Shown: in pieces, positions 22,390 through 35,049 of the stretch
Position numbering within the stretch: position 1 is the first letter of the stretch
Layout: the number at the start of each line of letters is the position of its first letter
From: Limnanthes douglasii subsp. nivea
Taxonomy: Eukaryota; Streptophyta; Magnoliopsida; Brassicales; Limnanthaceae
Assembly: GCA_036936605.1 (NCBI GenBank)
Contig: JAUPFV010000002.1
Span: 128,510,376 to 128,574,375, forward strand
Direction of reading: 5' to 3'
DNA: 64,000 bases
The notes under the pieces: model-generated
Databases searched by the model: none
What the model was told of the DNA's origin: nothing
Seen by the model: the letters and a program-made list of their open reading frames with translations, nothing else
Translations under genes and position numbers: made by a program

Positions 22390-23300
22390 TGCATAAAAGA
22401 ATAGCTATTTCTAGGTAAAAAATTGAAGCGGTTGTTCAAGAAGTAGATCGGTTAACCAAAATAGGGCATATCAAAGAATATCAATGCCCTCTATTGACTG
22501 CTAACCCAGTTTTAGCCAAGAAAAAAGAATGGAAATGGGGTATGTGCAGTGATTTTACAGATCTCAATAGAGCTTGCCCTAAATATCCATTACAGTACCC
22601 CTGATAAATCAACTAGTGGACTCTACATCAGGGAACAAATTGTTGTCTTTTATGGATGCTTTCTTTAGGTATAATCAAATACAGATTAATTTGAATGATC
22701 AAAACCACACTACGTTTATTACCGACAATGGGCTCTATTGTTACAAGGTAATTATGTTTGGGTTGAAAAATGTTGGAGTTACTTATCAACGACTAGTGAA
22801 TAAAACGTTTGTTAATTAGATCGACAGAAATATAGAAGTTTACATTGATGATATGATGGTGAAAAATCCTAAGAAGGAAGATCACATGTCCAATCTCCGT
22901 GAAATCTTTTCTAATTTGGAAGCCATAAATTTGAAATTAAATCCAGAGAAATGTACATTCGGAGTTCGATCTGGTAAATTTATGGGATATATTATAAGCG
23001 AGACATTTGTTAGCTATGGAACCGCCTTGAAATACTAAAGTTCATATATTAACTGGATGATTAGCTGCATTGAACCGGTTTATTTGAAGATCATCGGACA
23101 AATGTGTGCAATTCTTCCAAGTTTTAAGGAATGATAAAGACTTTAATTGGTCCCCTAATAATGATCAAGCTTTCTTTGAAATAAAAAAACACTTATCTTC
23201 ACCCAAAACATTGTTCAAACTTGTTGAAGGAGAAAGGATTTATATGTATCTACCAGTATCCTCATATGTGATAAGTGTTGTTTTAGTTTGAGAGGTGGAT
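22390..23300 (+). pseudogene. Reverse transcriptase of element D
   Basis: Ty3/gypsy RT with motifs in order: EVDRLTKIGHIKE, NPVLAKKK, CSDFTDLNRACPK, LLSFMDAFFRYNQI, ITDNGLYCYKVIMFGLKNV, the catalytic YIDDMMVK at about 22845, LNPEKCTFGV. Stops at about 22600 (frame), 22820 and 23037 break it. The connection to RNase H (RNDKDFNWSPNNDQAF) is at 23106-23291. The catalytic Asp pair is intact although the frame is not. Confidence 0.85.
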
Positions 23301-24101
23301 AATTACCCTCGGTCGGTTTACTATATAAGCAAGAGTTTGCTGGAAGATGGGAAAGAATATTTGAAATTGGAAAAAATAGCTTTAGCATTTGTAATAACAG
23401 CTAAAAAGATGAGACCCTACTTTGAAGCGCATTATGTCACAGTTTGAACTTCTTTTCCACTGAAAAATGTGCTACAAATGGCTGGCATATTCCAAAGAAT
23501 GAACAAATGGACAGTTGAGCTTGGAGATTATCATATTGACTTTTGTACCTCGAACTGAAATCAAAGCTCGAGTTGTGGCTGATTTTTTAATGGAATTTCA
23601 TTATCAGAGGCCTCGTGAAGAAGCTAAAGTCAGTTAGTTTAAGAAGCAATGGGTGATCCGAACTGATGGTGGATCTAGTACAATGGGTTATGGAGCTGGA
23701 ATTTGCCTAACCTCCCCTTATGGTGATACCATGTACCATGCTATATGTTTTGGCTTCAGGGTATACAACGATGAGTTAGAATATGAATCAGCAGTAGCTG
23801 GTTTAAGGTTAACACAAATATGCGGGGGGAAATAGTGTGATTGATAAGTGATTCACAACTAATCATTCATCAAGCCCAATGGAAATCTGAATCCAGAAAA
23901 AGTAACTTAATAAAATATATACAAGTGTTAAAGGAAGTCACTATCGGGTTTAAATGTGTCGTACATGAGCATATTCCCATAATAAAAAATGCATTGGCAA
24001 ATTTGTTAGCCACTACAATATATTGTGAAACATACCCTTGGATTTTTATGCAAGAATGTCCTTTTATAGATGCAACCACAAGAGAGAAAGGTGAAGCATG
24101 A
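23300..24101 (+). pseudogene. Two RNase H domains of element D
   Basis: The first, gypsy-type domain is a remnant at 23300-23560 (SVYYISKSLLEDGKEY, ALAFVITAKKMRPYF). The second starts at 23653 with VIRTDGGSS, then EYESAVAGLRL with the catalytic Glu, then LISDSQLIIHQA with the third acidic residue at about 23840. A stop sits at 23833 between them. A second, archaeal-type RNase H is a known hallmark of the Tat lineage. It would remove RNA from the hybrid during reverse transcription. Confidence 0.8.
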
Positions 24102-24299
24102 GAAACTTTTCATTTATCTGATGAACTTTCTAAAGATTGGAGGAATGAAATCCAAGAATTTATCACCAATGGAGTTTTACCTTCGGACAAGGCTTTGGCA
24201 AAGAAAATAAATAAAAATCTCATGGTTTCCTAGTCTTAAGGGTGGTTCATGTGCCTACAGTCCCCATGGAACAGTATCTGGACCAATACTTTTTTATTA

Positions 24300-25110
24300 A
24301 TGGGGACTTGATCTAGTTAGACCCCTTCCAATGGCTTCTGGGGGTTGTCGTACCATAATCGTTGCAATAGACTACTTCTCCAAGTGGGCATCTAAGGCAA
24401 AAATAAAGTTTATTATCACCAACATATGTTTTCAATTTGGTATTTCCAAGTGTATCACTACATATAATGGTCCTCAATTAAATAATGAATATATTGATGT
24501 ATTTTGTACATCAAGAGGAATTTAACACTGTTTCTCTTCTTATTTTCATAATCAAGTCAATGGACAGTTTGAAGTGGCAAATCGTACAATTTTTTCGGGC
24601 CTAAAAAAGACTTTAGAAAGATCAGTTGGGAAATGGCCAAGCTACTTACAATAGTAGTATGGGCATACCGAACCATTCCTCATACATCCACACAAGATTC
24701 TTTATTTGCTTTATTCTATGGGATAGATGCGATTACACCTATAAAAGCTACTCTACGTTCCTTCAGGTTTCAAAATTATTCTGAAAGAGATAATGAGATA
24801 GCTATGAGGGTTCAGTTGGATTTAATTGAAGAGAAAATAGTGAAAGCACATTTAAGAACTGCACATTACCAGGGCTTGATGAGGAGTAAGTTTGTCTAAA
24901 GTAAAAAAAAAGGTATTTTCAGGTCGGAGATTAAGTGTTAAGAAAAGTGTTTCTACATACTAAGGATAAGTAGTTCACAAAGCTGCTCCGAATCGGGAAG
25001 GACCATACATCGTATGTGAAAGAGTTAAACAAAGAATGTACAAGCTTATAGACAAAGAATTAAATATGTTGAAACATCCTTGGAATGTTGAGCATCTTAT
25101 GTTATACTAG
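24300..25110 (+). pseudogene. Integrase core and tail of element D
   Basis: Catalytic core: GLDLVRPLPMASGG carries the first Asp. The second motif reads TTYNGPQL where TDNGPQF is usual, so the second Asp is Tyr. The Glu motif is NGQFEVANR. The zinc-binding N-terminal H/C domain is not recognisable. The C-terminal part at 24633-24899 has YGIDAITPIKATL and LDLIEEKI. Stops are frequent after 24899. Confidence 0.8.
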
Positions 25111-25264
25111 AATAAACTCATCTTATAAATATTTACTTCATTTTTAATCCAATGTAAATATTTGGGGGCATACTCTTTCCTACCCTGGTGGGGCGGGGAG
25201 GTTTTAATGAGGTGTCCATATATCAACCAATATATTATCCTTTTCCTTTTTAAAAAAGTGTTGT

Positions 25265-25625
25265 GGTAAGGATCAGATGAATTAAAGACTTGTTAAACAC
25301 TTGTTGCCTTTAAATGGATTATATTTGAGTGGCTTAGATGAATTAAAGACTTGTTGCCCTTAAATGGATTATCATTGAGTGGCTTGGCTAAATTAAAGAC
25401 TCATTAAACACTTATTTCCCTAAAATGGATCATCTGCGAGTAGTCCGGATGAATTAAAGACTTATTAAACACTTGTTTCCCTCAAATAGATTATCTTTGA
25501 GTGGCTCGGATAAATGTAAGCATGATTAAGGTTTTAATGCCTTCAAAAAATTGCTTCCCTCAAATGGATTATCTTTGAGTGGCTTAGATAAATGTAAGCA
25601 TGATTAAGGGTTTAATACCTTAAAA
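25265..25625 (+). repeat. Diverged tandem repeats after pol in element D
   Basis: About six units of 50-78 bp, each with ATTAAAGACTTRTT or ATAAATGTAAGCATGATTAAGG followed by AAATGGATTATCTTTGAGTGGCTT. Two unit types are present. Tat elements are known for a hypervariable repeat-bearing region at this place. Confidence 0.8.
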
Positions 25626-26268
25626 AATTCATTTTTTTTAAATTTTATGACTTGATCAGATTTAATAAATTGATACAGTATTATCATATTTAAGCACGGT
25701 TGGATATTTATGGAATTTTAAAAGAAGATATAAAATAAGTATACAAAGTAAAGAAAGGTAAAGAAAAAATATAATAAAAATATAATTATAAAAGAAATTT
25801 GATCAACGTTACAAAAAAATCCTTGTGAATCACAAGGACTTGTTCAAATATAGCTTCTAGAAAATCTGATTAAAAACAACAGAACGCCTTGCATGATCCA
25901 AGGACTTTGATTCAAAACATAAACACAATAAAAATAGTTAACCGTATGGCTCGTTCCCCTCATTTTTCTTCTCAACACTACCTTCTTCATTTTTTTCTTA
26001 ATCATCATTTGAATTATCCTCAGCCTCATCATCCTACTCATAATCATATGAGTAAACACTCAATTTATCACTTTGTGCCATGGTATGAAAAGGGATTTAC
26101 TCATATGGTACGTATTCCCATAATTTCCCATAGACCTTTTGGGAAAAGTATGATGGAACAATAGGACCATATCCGATTTGACGAATGCTTCTCTCAGATC
26201 TATAGGCTTTAACACCCCCTCAACATCTATGTCTATTACAGTAGCTATGTTTTGAGCTTTGTTCTTTT

Positions 26269-28639
26269 TTAGAGAAGTAACCTCATTTTATTTTTCTTTA
26301 AAGATACCTTGTAAGCTTTTTTCTCCTCGGATAATTGGTTGATGGTACCTGCATTCGTGGTCAGTTGTCCCTTTAAGGAACTGATTTTATTGGAAGTGGT
26401 AAACTGTTGTTTGGTATGACTAGTTTGCAACTTTTCATGATTAGACTTAGCTAGCTCCAAATCAACACTGACTTTTTTCTTTTCTTAACCAAAAATCTCA
26501 ACCTTATCTTGTTATGTTTTGATGGAAAATTTTAAGCCTTTATTTTCAGTTTGAAGGGAAGCGATGTCTTTGACTTGAGATCTAACTTGCATTCCCAAGT
26601 TGACTATTTGCATGACATAGCCTAAAATTTCATAACCCAGTGCATCATGTTCACTAGACACTTCGAAGGATTCACCATCATGTATCACAGCATTGGCAAT
26701 GTTGGTAGATTGAGGGAAAGCCTTGTCAAAGTCTTTTTTATCAAATTCGCTAAAATACAAATTTCTTATATCATCCAAATTAGCATCACCTTTAGCAGAA
26801 GGTTGGTCAGCAACAAAAAACACTGGTGAAGGGGGATTGGCATGTACCTCTTCTTAGGTAAGAGCTTTGATAAGTGTATTAGAGGGAAATACTTCGGATC
26901 AGAGTATGATCTCTGAACTGATGAAAATTTTCTTTTTTTTCTCTGCTTCGTGTCCCTTCTTCTTTTTAACAATTGAGGAGTTCAATGGCCCTTTAGCATC
27001 ACCCACCGTAACAACAAATACCTCCAACAAAGAAGCGTCAGTTTCATTTGGAGGCCCCGAACCACCCACATCAGGGAACTCTTGATATGGATTGTCAGAT
27101 TGTTGTTCTTCTTCTTTTTAATTTTGTCAAGATGGCCAAGAGCCTTGTTCATAGCCGGTAGAAAAAGTTTACAATCTGTCTCTTCAGTCCTATGAAAAAT
27201 CTTAGCAACTCTAGGAGTACTGGTAAATTCTTCTTATGAGAGCTCCTTGGTTGAGCTTGTTCTCCATAGATAAGCCCTCATCATGTTTGTTGAGGTAAAA
27301 CAATTGTGAAAATCAGTTCCCTAATTCTCGGTGGCCCACTGATGCAACTTGGTAAATGTGGTTCTTCCCTCTTCTAGTTATTATGAGAACATCTTTGAAA
27401 ACACTAAAATATAAATCTGATATGAAACTTAAAGTGCGATGTGAAAATTAGAATCAAAACATAATAAAAAATTCATAAAGTGTTTACCTGAACTTCTCCA
27501 ATATCCGGTCCGTAAACTTGTATTTCCCTTAGCTTGTATTTTATTGTCGTTCTCCCAAACACCACTAATATAGATTAATTGAGTCGTCCAAGGTTTTTCG
27601 GACTCCAGAAAACCATCAACAACTTTATAGTCATTCCCCATGTTGAAATAGTAAAAGAAAATATGGTGATTTCTGCATAAACTGGCCACAATAGCAAATT
27701 GTTCCATTGGCATCAGAATATTTAACAGCCTTGAAGCTATAATGTTGGCTAAAAGTGTATACCATGCATTATGACTTAATTGGCTTGAGCATAACATTAC
27801 CAAATGAAAGTATCTTACTATCTCTGGGTCCAAAGGGAACCGAAGGCCCTAGTTAATCACGTCGGTATATACCACTAGCTCCCCAATTTTACTATTCATC
27901 GGAGTCTCCTCAGGGCTAGGAATCCTCACTTTTATAGACTCTTGAAAACCCTACTTTTTCCTAATCTTGTCCATTTCGGTTGTGTAGGTTTATACATAGG
28001 AAGTTTTTTGAAAAGCCAACAAATATTTAACACTGATCTTGCAAAAGTTAGGCCTCACTCACCCAACAAGGCTCTCCGGAAGCAGTACGGAGCCTGGCAG
28101 CCTAACGTTATCCTAATTTTCCAAACTATACTAGCACTGTCAGTTTGGCCAGATGTCTTTAGTGGAGTATCTTCTCCACTACCATCCATCTTGTCCTCCA
28201 TTAGCTATGATTGTTGGTCAACAAGTTTAGATCCAATATCATTTTTTTCAATATGAGACGACTCAATAGGTGGAGCTGATGTGAGTGAATCTGAAGTGGG
28301 CAATGAAGAAAACTCTATCATTGAAGAACCTTCAATAGGGTTCTCTGTCTCTTTGGTAGATGATGTTGTGCTATTTGCTTTCGAAAGCTTGGTGATTATG
28401 TGATGTGTGTTTTCTCTTATGTATGACCCCATAACTATAAAATAAGAAGGAGGTTTGCGACTACTAACTGCTTTGGTCTTGATAAAAGGCGTCTCGATCG
28501 ACTGCGTAGGTAAACGTGGAATTATAGACGGTGGAGCAAGAGGTTTTGTCCTAGAAAATGTTGAAGGTCTGTGAGACGATAAACTACTGTCTGGTTCTGA
28601 AATTTGTTGAACAATCAGTCCACCAGGTGAAGCAGGCAT
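26269..28639 (-). pseudogene. Antisense extra ORF of element D
   Basis: Reading opposite to gag-pol, from 28639 (MPASPGGLIVQQ) to about 26270, with stops. Parts in order: a Pro/Ser/Thr-rich N-terminus (28639-28205); a globular block at 27833-27430 with MDPEIVRYFHL, WYTLLANIIASRL, MEQFAIV and LIYISGVWEN; Lys/Ser/Asp-rich sequence; and a coiled-coil-like tail (26823-26269, Leu/Lys/Glu-rich). The globular block matches the antisense ORFs of E and A2. It resembles the plant 'putative gypsy type transposon' domain (Transposase_28-like, from memory). Function unknown. Confidence 0.65.
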
Positions 28640-28995
28640 CTAACGGTGTTGAAGGGCATTGAAGGGCATTTTTCTCTATCTAGAATCAGAGTTTAATTTT
28701 TTTTTTCTCACACTAGAAATGGAAACAGTGAAAAATCACACTTATATACTGTAAATACTTGAGTATTTGACATAGGCGGATTTAACCGTCTAGCCATGAT
28801 TAAGGGATAAAATGTAGCTCTTTTAATGTTAAGGCACAAGTACCAAGAAAGATCGGGTAATGGGTGCAATTACCACTTGACACGTAAAGTCGCGACCTTT
28901 GAGCTGTTAGATTGACCCTTCAAGTTCACTTGAAAGGAAGATCATACATTATCTATCATGATTTCCAAATATATTTTGAAAGAGCTATGGGGGGG

Positions 28996-29350
28996 TTTAT
29001 GGTCAGATCAGATATCGTTGGAGGAATATCATAGTGATTTTGATTTTATCTGAAAGGGCAATTCGAACCGGGTAACCAAAATTCAAATAAATCAACAACA
29101 ACTCAAGTTGACCAATGACTCAGCTGTGTGACTAGCACCTTAGTTCTTGGTTTTAGGGGCTCATATGATTGACCCGATTATAAGATCTGGCCCGCACAAC
29201 CCATGGGTCATAGGAAAAAGTATAAATACCTCAACCAACAACGTTAATGGGTTGGACTTTTTCCAATTATATTAAATACAAACACCTCTTCTCTCATACT
29301 ACTCTCTATGAGAATATTAAACACTAAATCACCAAAAGATATTTTCTAGT
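28996..29350 (+). repeat. 3' LTR of element D
   Basis: Starts TTTATGGTCAGATC right after a purine run (ATGGGGGGG at 28988-28995) that serves as polypurine tract. It follows the 5' LTR collinearly to about 29345 and then diverges, so the last 40 bp are lost or changed. Confidence 0.8.
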
Positions 29351-31134
29351 GTCACTCGTTAGTTATTAAAGATTGGTCGTTATATGAGGACACCACAACC
29401 ACTCACCGACCATGCATTTTGAAGCATATTCACAAGTCGTCAAAGTCAACCCAAACGAATAGGCGTTGGTCTGTAAGTTATTATTATTGGGTGCTCGTCA
29501 GATATAGAAAATATTTTGGTTTGAAAAATATAATCCTAAGAAATATGCAACATACGCAACTTCTACAATATTTGGAAAAACAACATAATATTGAAAAGGT
29601 CTGTCAATCTCAAATGCAATCTTTGATATCAGAATTGATAAAACACAATTACGTATAGTGGCATCGGACAAGTGAGGGAACGGACGTGATTATCAAAGTG
29701 TATTTTTGCACTAACCACAAGTATTGAGTTGTTATGTATATTCCCACGAGTATTTAGTATTAATAGTACCAATAAGACGATGATGTGCAAAATGTCATTA
29801 TTCGAAATTGTTGGTGTAACTTAATTAAAACTAACATTTTGTATTGTTTCATTTTTTTAGTTTGGGGAAGTAAACAAACTACATGTGGGCTTTGGTTATT
29901 TTGCTTTTAGTGTAGTGGATAACGTCTGTATGCATTTTTTTAGTGTTATCTTGAACGAGCTGAGTTAGCAGTTTCATGACGCAATATGTATCCTATGAAA
30001 ATGATATATAAACAAAAAAGATTATAAACACACAAAAAATTTTATGGATAAAGAGACGATATAAATGAGTTTATGAATTTTTACAATGTGTTGGTCGAAT
30101 CAGACTCCATGGAAGCCTTTAACACAAAACTATAAGCAATGAACAAAGTATTCATATTTTTCCCAAATATAGTAGATTAAGTTATGAAATTTTGGATAAC
30201 ATCATACGACAGATGCTTTTTAATTACTTGGTCAATGAAATTCTGCATTAGAACAACACGAGAATGAATCGGTAAGTGGTTTTTAATAATCAACATATAT
30301 TTTATTTTAAAAATTCAAAATTATAATCAAACTTTTTCATTTATATTTCATAGGGTCGATAGTTATAACACAAACCTAAAACACTACATCTTTTTAAGAC
30401 AATTAATTTTTGATTTTTTATGGATTAAAGTTCATGCATCTATAACATTTAAATTTATGAATCATTCAGGAGAAGTAAGTTAGTATTAAACACATGTTTA
30501 ATATTTATATGCTTGAGAAATTTTCATTATCAAGTTTGGCTTTCAACATAATGATGATTCGTTATCAACGAGCTACAGATATGTGATCAATTTGAACAAA
30601 CATGCCTGAAAATTTATTATGCCAAATGTGTTTATTTTCTTGAACTTTGTTAATTATGTAATGTTTGAACTTGGTTTATATTGTGTATAATTATGTAAAT
30701 TTTTGTTTGAACTTAATTATAATGTTTGAACTTAGTTTTAAACGTGTTTTTATTTGTTTACTTCGTTCAAACTCCTAACATATCCTATTATGGTGATAGA
30801 TATAGTAAAGTTATATCGTGCTTATCATACCATATTATAATGAGATATATAATAAATTTTAACTATAGTGATCACATGCTAATATAAATAAAATGCCTCA
30901 AAACTCACATGACGACGTGTGTCAACAATTTTTTCATCCTCATTTGTTGAGATATATTTATCTAAAACGTATCGATATTTGGTTAGTTTTCATGGATTAC
31001 GATACCCTTAACCGACACGTGTTGCAATTTGATTTTTTCATGGATTATAATATTCTTGTCGTGAATAAATATATCACAATCAAGTTATGGTAGCAATCAA
31101 CAAATAAAATAAGATTGCAAAAAAATGAAATTAT
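29351..31134. other. AT-rich stretch without a recognised gene
   Basis: A 79-codon open frame at 29419-29658 and a 66-codon one at 30893-31093 show no recognised domain. No clear repeat structure. It may be old retrotransposon sequence. Confidence 0.4.
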
Positions 31135-31626
31135 CTAGATAGATAAGTGATGATTGATTGTATGACGAAGTGCATATCTACACAAGTGCGGTAATGTGAT
31201 AGCATACTTAGTGTATAACGAAGCCTCTAATATGTAAAAATGATCGAATATACACGCCTCTAATATCTCAGTTTTGTCATAAAAATCCAGTTTTTCATAA
31301 ATGAACTCTCGCCAAGTGGATAATATAATTGGGTCAACATCATTTGACCACAACAATATATTCTCATCAGGGATTAACAGTCTAAATGATTCATTATTTG
31401 TTTTAGAATACTCTACAAGAATTTTACCCAATCTCAATACCACTGACAAAATCTTAATCCCAAAACCATACCCTCTACAAAAATATTTTAAGTTTGTGGA
31501 TTTTTCTAATGAAGTCGAAGACAAAGAATTAGAAAAATAAAAGATGCATAAATTTCTCCTTCTTCCAATTAATCTAACGATAAAATTTAGGTTTTTTGCT
31601 AATATTTTGCCAATTATCTTTTGCAT
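31135..31626 (-). CDS. Unrecognised 163-codon open frame
   Basis: One of the few uninterrupted frames between 29 and 44 kb. The protein starts MQKIIGKILAKNLNF, is rich in Leu, Ile, Tyr and Phe, and ends RHTINHHLSI. A middle stretch reads ILLWSNDVDPIILSTW. No signal peptide, no clear membrane segment and no catalytic motif known to me. In this AT-rich context an ORF of 163 codons is more than chance would usually give, but neighbours are all dead transposons, so it may be a fragment of an element-encoded protein. I do not assign a function. Confidence 0.25.
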   Translation of the reverse strand: MQKIIGKILAKNLNFIVRLIGRRRNLCIFYFSNSLSSTSLEKSTNLKYFCRGYGFGIKILSVVLRLGKILVEYSKTNNESFRLLIPDENILLWSNDVDPIILSTWREFIYEKLDFYDKTEILEACIFDHFYILEASLYTKYAITLPHLCRYALRHTINHHLSI

Positions 31627-32499
31627 ACCTTAAAGACAAATTAGAAGAAGAAAAATAGATTCAGTATAAATGGGATATTGATAGTGATATCAAAATACAC
31701 AACCCGTCGTAAGGTTATTTCTCTCAGCATATCTCTAATGATGAAATCCTACTTTTTTACCAAACTATGATATAAGGTAATAGATTTCTCCTTCATCCCA
31801 AATATCTAGATTTCTTGAGAATGTTGGATATACCATATCCAACTCACTCCAAACAAAAACATTTAGAAGATCCCTAACAAACTAGGTATATCAGACTATA
31901 TAGTAATTTTAAAAATTATCTACCAATTTTTTTTATTTCCGACAGATACGATACAAGATTATTTATATTTACTTGCGTAATTTTAGGCAGTTATATATAT
32001 AGTGACAATTACACACTATCTATAATTATTCATTGTTTTTCTCTTCCACCTACAAAATTAAAAACTACGTTAATTATAAAGAGATTGTTGGATTATTTGA
32101 TAATCTAAAATTTTAGACGATGAAAATTCAATCTATATTTACCAAACTTTTAAAGTCACTATTGGGGATGCTCTTACAAGCATCATTTTACATCGGTAAC
32201 ATTGAAAAAATCATTTAAATTTTATAACATCATGCACAAGTATACTTTTAACAAATCCTTTAAATATCCATTTTACTATTTTATCACCGCTAAACATAAA
32301 AGCATTATTATACTCCCATCTCTAGATTATGGTTGGAAAAATATTTTTTACGTTTCATTAAATTAAGAATCATTATCTTCTGCCGTTACTAATGTTTTTG
32401 AGAGACGATGGATATCAAGAAGTGTGTTTTGTTTGTAATATAGTCGTGATTTTTTAATTTTATAATTCATCTTACACGTATATGTTTTTTATATTATTT

Positions 32500-33278
32500 T
32501 ACAAAAGTTATAGCACTTGCTAAAGACTGGGAAAATACTAATACTCGTCGCAGTTTTCTCAACGATCTTTTCATTCTTGCACAACCCCTTTGGTAAGATA
32601 TATTTTGTAAATTTTTTACTCATTCAACTTGTTATACTCTCTACTTTAGCCAAAATTAGGTTATTATCTTTTCGACTCTTATCATATCACGGATGCTAAT
32701 ATCAACACTTCTTTTGATGTTAAATTATTCACTCATGGTATAATTAATATCTTTGGAGATAAAAATGACGAAGATATGGATCTTCATATCCCAAATAAAT
32801 ATTGGGCAAAACAACTGAAAGAAGAAGAAACTGGAAAACAAGTTTTTAAAAAATATTAACCATTGACTGACAAATCTTTGAAAAAACATTATGCTCATTC
32901 AACAACCATTATATACAAAAAATGGCAAAAGTTATAAAAATGCTATTAAAGATTCTACTTTCATAAAGAATCTCACTTTCAGTTTTCATACTTGTCAATT
33001 AACTCAGATACCCATGAATATTGGCCCAAGTAAGCCGCTTCTTCTTTCTAAACTTCATAAATTGTATTTATAATTAATATTATTAAGCATTATTTTTCAT
33101 CAAATTGATTGCAGATGGTTAACCATTGTTAGATCTTAAATCGTTCATCTTTCGCTTTATAGCTCACTGTCAAAGTAACTAGTCATCAAGCCTCTCAAAC
33201 ATTGATTTCTGCATCGATAAATAAAACTTTATATATAAGTAAACCATTCTATCTTGTTTTTGTCATAATATTAGATGC

Positions 33279-33317
<39 letters not shown>

Positions 33318-33940
33318 TGATAGTTTTTATGTTTACCTTTTATGTCTTAAAATATTATCACAAACCTCATTGAATTCCACACTCCTTCATGGGAGACAAT
33401 TTACCATTCATGAAATGGAATTTTTGAACACTATTGATCAGTTTTATTCAACTTGCTCACAAGTCACTCGAGTTAAAAAATAAAATTATAAACATGGAAA
33501 AGTCATCAACTAATTGAAAAAAGTTTAGAACGAATGTTCAGTGAAAAAAAACACCGCCTAACAATGACTTAAAATTGAAAAATAATCAAATTTCAACTCT
33601 TCAATTGTCAGAGGCATTTTAGAAAGGAGAACTCAAAAATCTTGAGATTAAAGTTGAGAATGATAATAAATCCAAAGATATCAATATCCAAGAAGTCAAG
33701 AAAAAATTAATTGAACAAGTTCTCAATAAGACTGGAAAAATGGTAGAAAATCAACGTGAAACAATATTGAGGAGAATACTTGATAACAATATTCATAACA
33801 CAGTTTTTGTGTGGTCATATTTTAAAGGACTTCATAAAGAATATCAATCCATTTTTCGATTCAAGTATGATGATATCATCCTTACTAAAAAAATTAAATG
33901 CTACTTCCAAAATCGATATATAAAAGTCAAAAGGCGTTGA
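32500..33940 (+). pseudogene. Antisense extra ORF remnants of element G
   Basis: Plus strand, hence antisense to G. An open block from 32648 reads PKLGYYLFDSYHITDANI and FGDKNDEDMDLHIPNKYW to a stop at 32857, then more sequence to about 32935. A coiled-coil-like part at 33660-33940 (KDINIQEVKKKLIEQVLN; 66-codon frame from 33740) fits the tail seen in A2. GT...AG pairs (32592/32647 and 33029/33115) could be introns. Assignment as the same protein as in D is by position and general character, not by a strong match. Confidence 0.4.
33285..33314. repeat. (TA)n microsatellite
   Basis: About 15 TA units in an AT-rich setting. Confidence 0.9.
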
Positions 33941-33999
33941 TGTTAGTAAATATTACAGGTAAAATGAATCATTATGATACTACCAGAAAACAAATTCCC

Positions 34000-34620
34000 T
34001 TTTCACATTGCAAGTAAGATAATTTTTTCTTTTTTGCATAAATACTTTTGAAATAATAACTTCTCAAAACATTTATCGGCTAACATCCGGTTGTTATATG
34101 AATCATGTATTCTTTTATTTGCTATAAAATCTTTGTCGGCTGACATCTAGTTATTACTTTATATTTCACGTTAGTTTTTATGATTTTGTTATTACCATTT
34201 GTCTTATATATTTTTTATTTTTTTTATATCAACTTTCATGTTTTTTCTTAAATGTCCTATTGTAGACTATATTCCCATTAAATTACTCATCGATATTTGC
34301 TCTTACCATTCACGTATAACTTAATGTTTCCTCTTATGCTTTTTAGTTGAACTTAATTTGTAGTTATATTCGCTTTGATTTTTTTTCGAGTAACCATTTG
34401 TGCTTCAGTTATCTAGAATTGTCTTATAACTGCATCTTAAAGGCTCCACACCCCTTTTATTGTCTCTTACACTTTAAGCTATACTTGATTTATAATCATA
34501 TTCGATTTAAATGAATGTTTGACCTCTTACACTTATTTCAGTCAAGTCTAACTTACAGCTATGTTCACTTATTAATTATAACTTTTACTCTATTTGTTTT
34601 ACCATATACCAACTTTTATT
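34000..34620. repeat. Degenerate repeats in element G
   Basis: Recurring phrases such as ATCGGCTAACATCCGGTTGTTAT / GTCGGCTGACATCTAGTTATTA (34075, 34136) and TCTTACACTT...AGCTAT...TTCRMTT (34340-34575). The units are poorly conserved. The position after pol matches D and E. Confidence 0.45.
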
Positions 34621-35049
34621 CATAATAATTTTCATGAAATATATTTAATTAAACCTATTTGCCAAGGATAAAATCATAACAAACGTCGCGTAACACTCTT
34701 TTGATATATAATACCGTCAAGGATAACATACTCCGCATCATGCAATCATAATTCACGAGCTTGAGATTAATCCAATGACAAAATTTCATCTTTCGAGAAT
34801 AATATATATTATAATCGTCGATCATTATCATAATCTATTGTTAGTACCTCCCATTTTCAGTATATGTAAATACTGACGATATCTTTTGTATTTTTACCAA
34901 TATATTATCCTTTATGCTACAAAATCTTGCTAAAATGTTATTTTTTATTCTTTATTCGTGGAACGTGTTCATATATATCTTTTTCAAGATTTATTTTCAT
35001 TTATTTTACTACTTCTAAGTATTTACTCATAAAATATTGTTTTATTTCA

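Larger units (their letters stand above)
19201..29350 (+). mobile_element. Tat-lineage retrotransposon D, nearly full length, dead
   Basis: Order on the plus strand: LTR, PBS, gag, protease, RT, RNase H, second RNase H, integrase core, tandem repeats, antisense ORF region, PPT, 3' LTR. The LTRs are about 385 and 350 bp and clearly alike, but differ by many substitutions and indels, so the insertion is old. Every gene has stops or shifts. The dual RNase H and the antisense ORF place it in Tat. The 3' LTR end is unclear, so no TSD was assigned. Confidence 0.9.

Noticed and set aside
25270..25620. CRISPR-like array
   Set aside because: Units vary in length and have no constant repeat with unique spacers; this is a eukaryotic retrotransposon tandem region.
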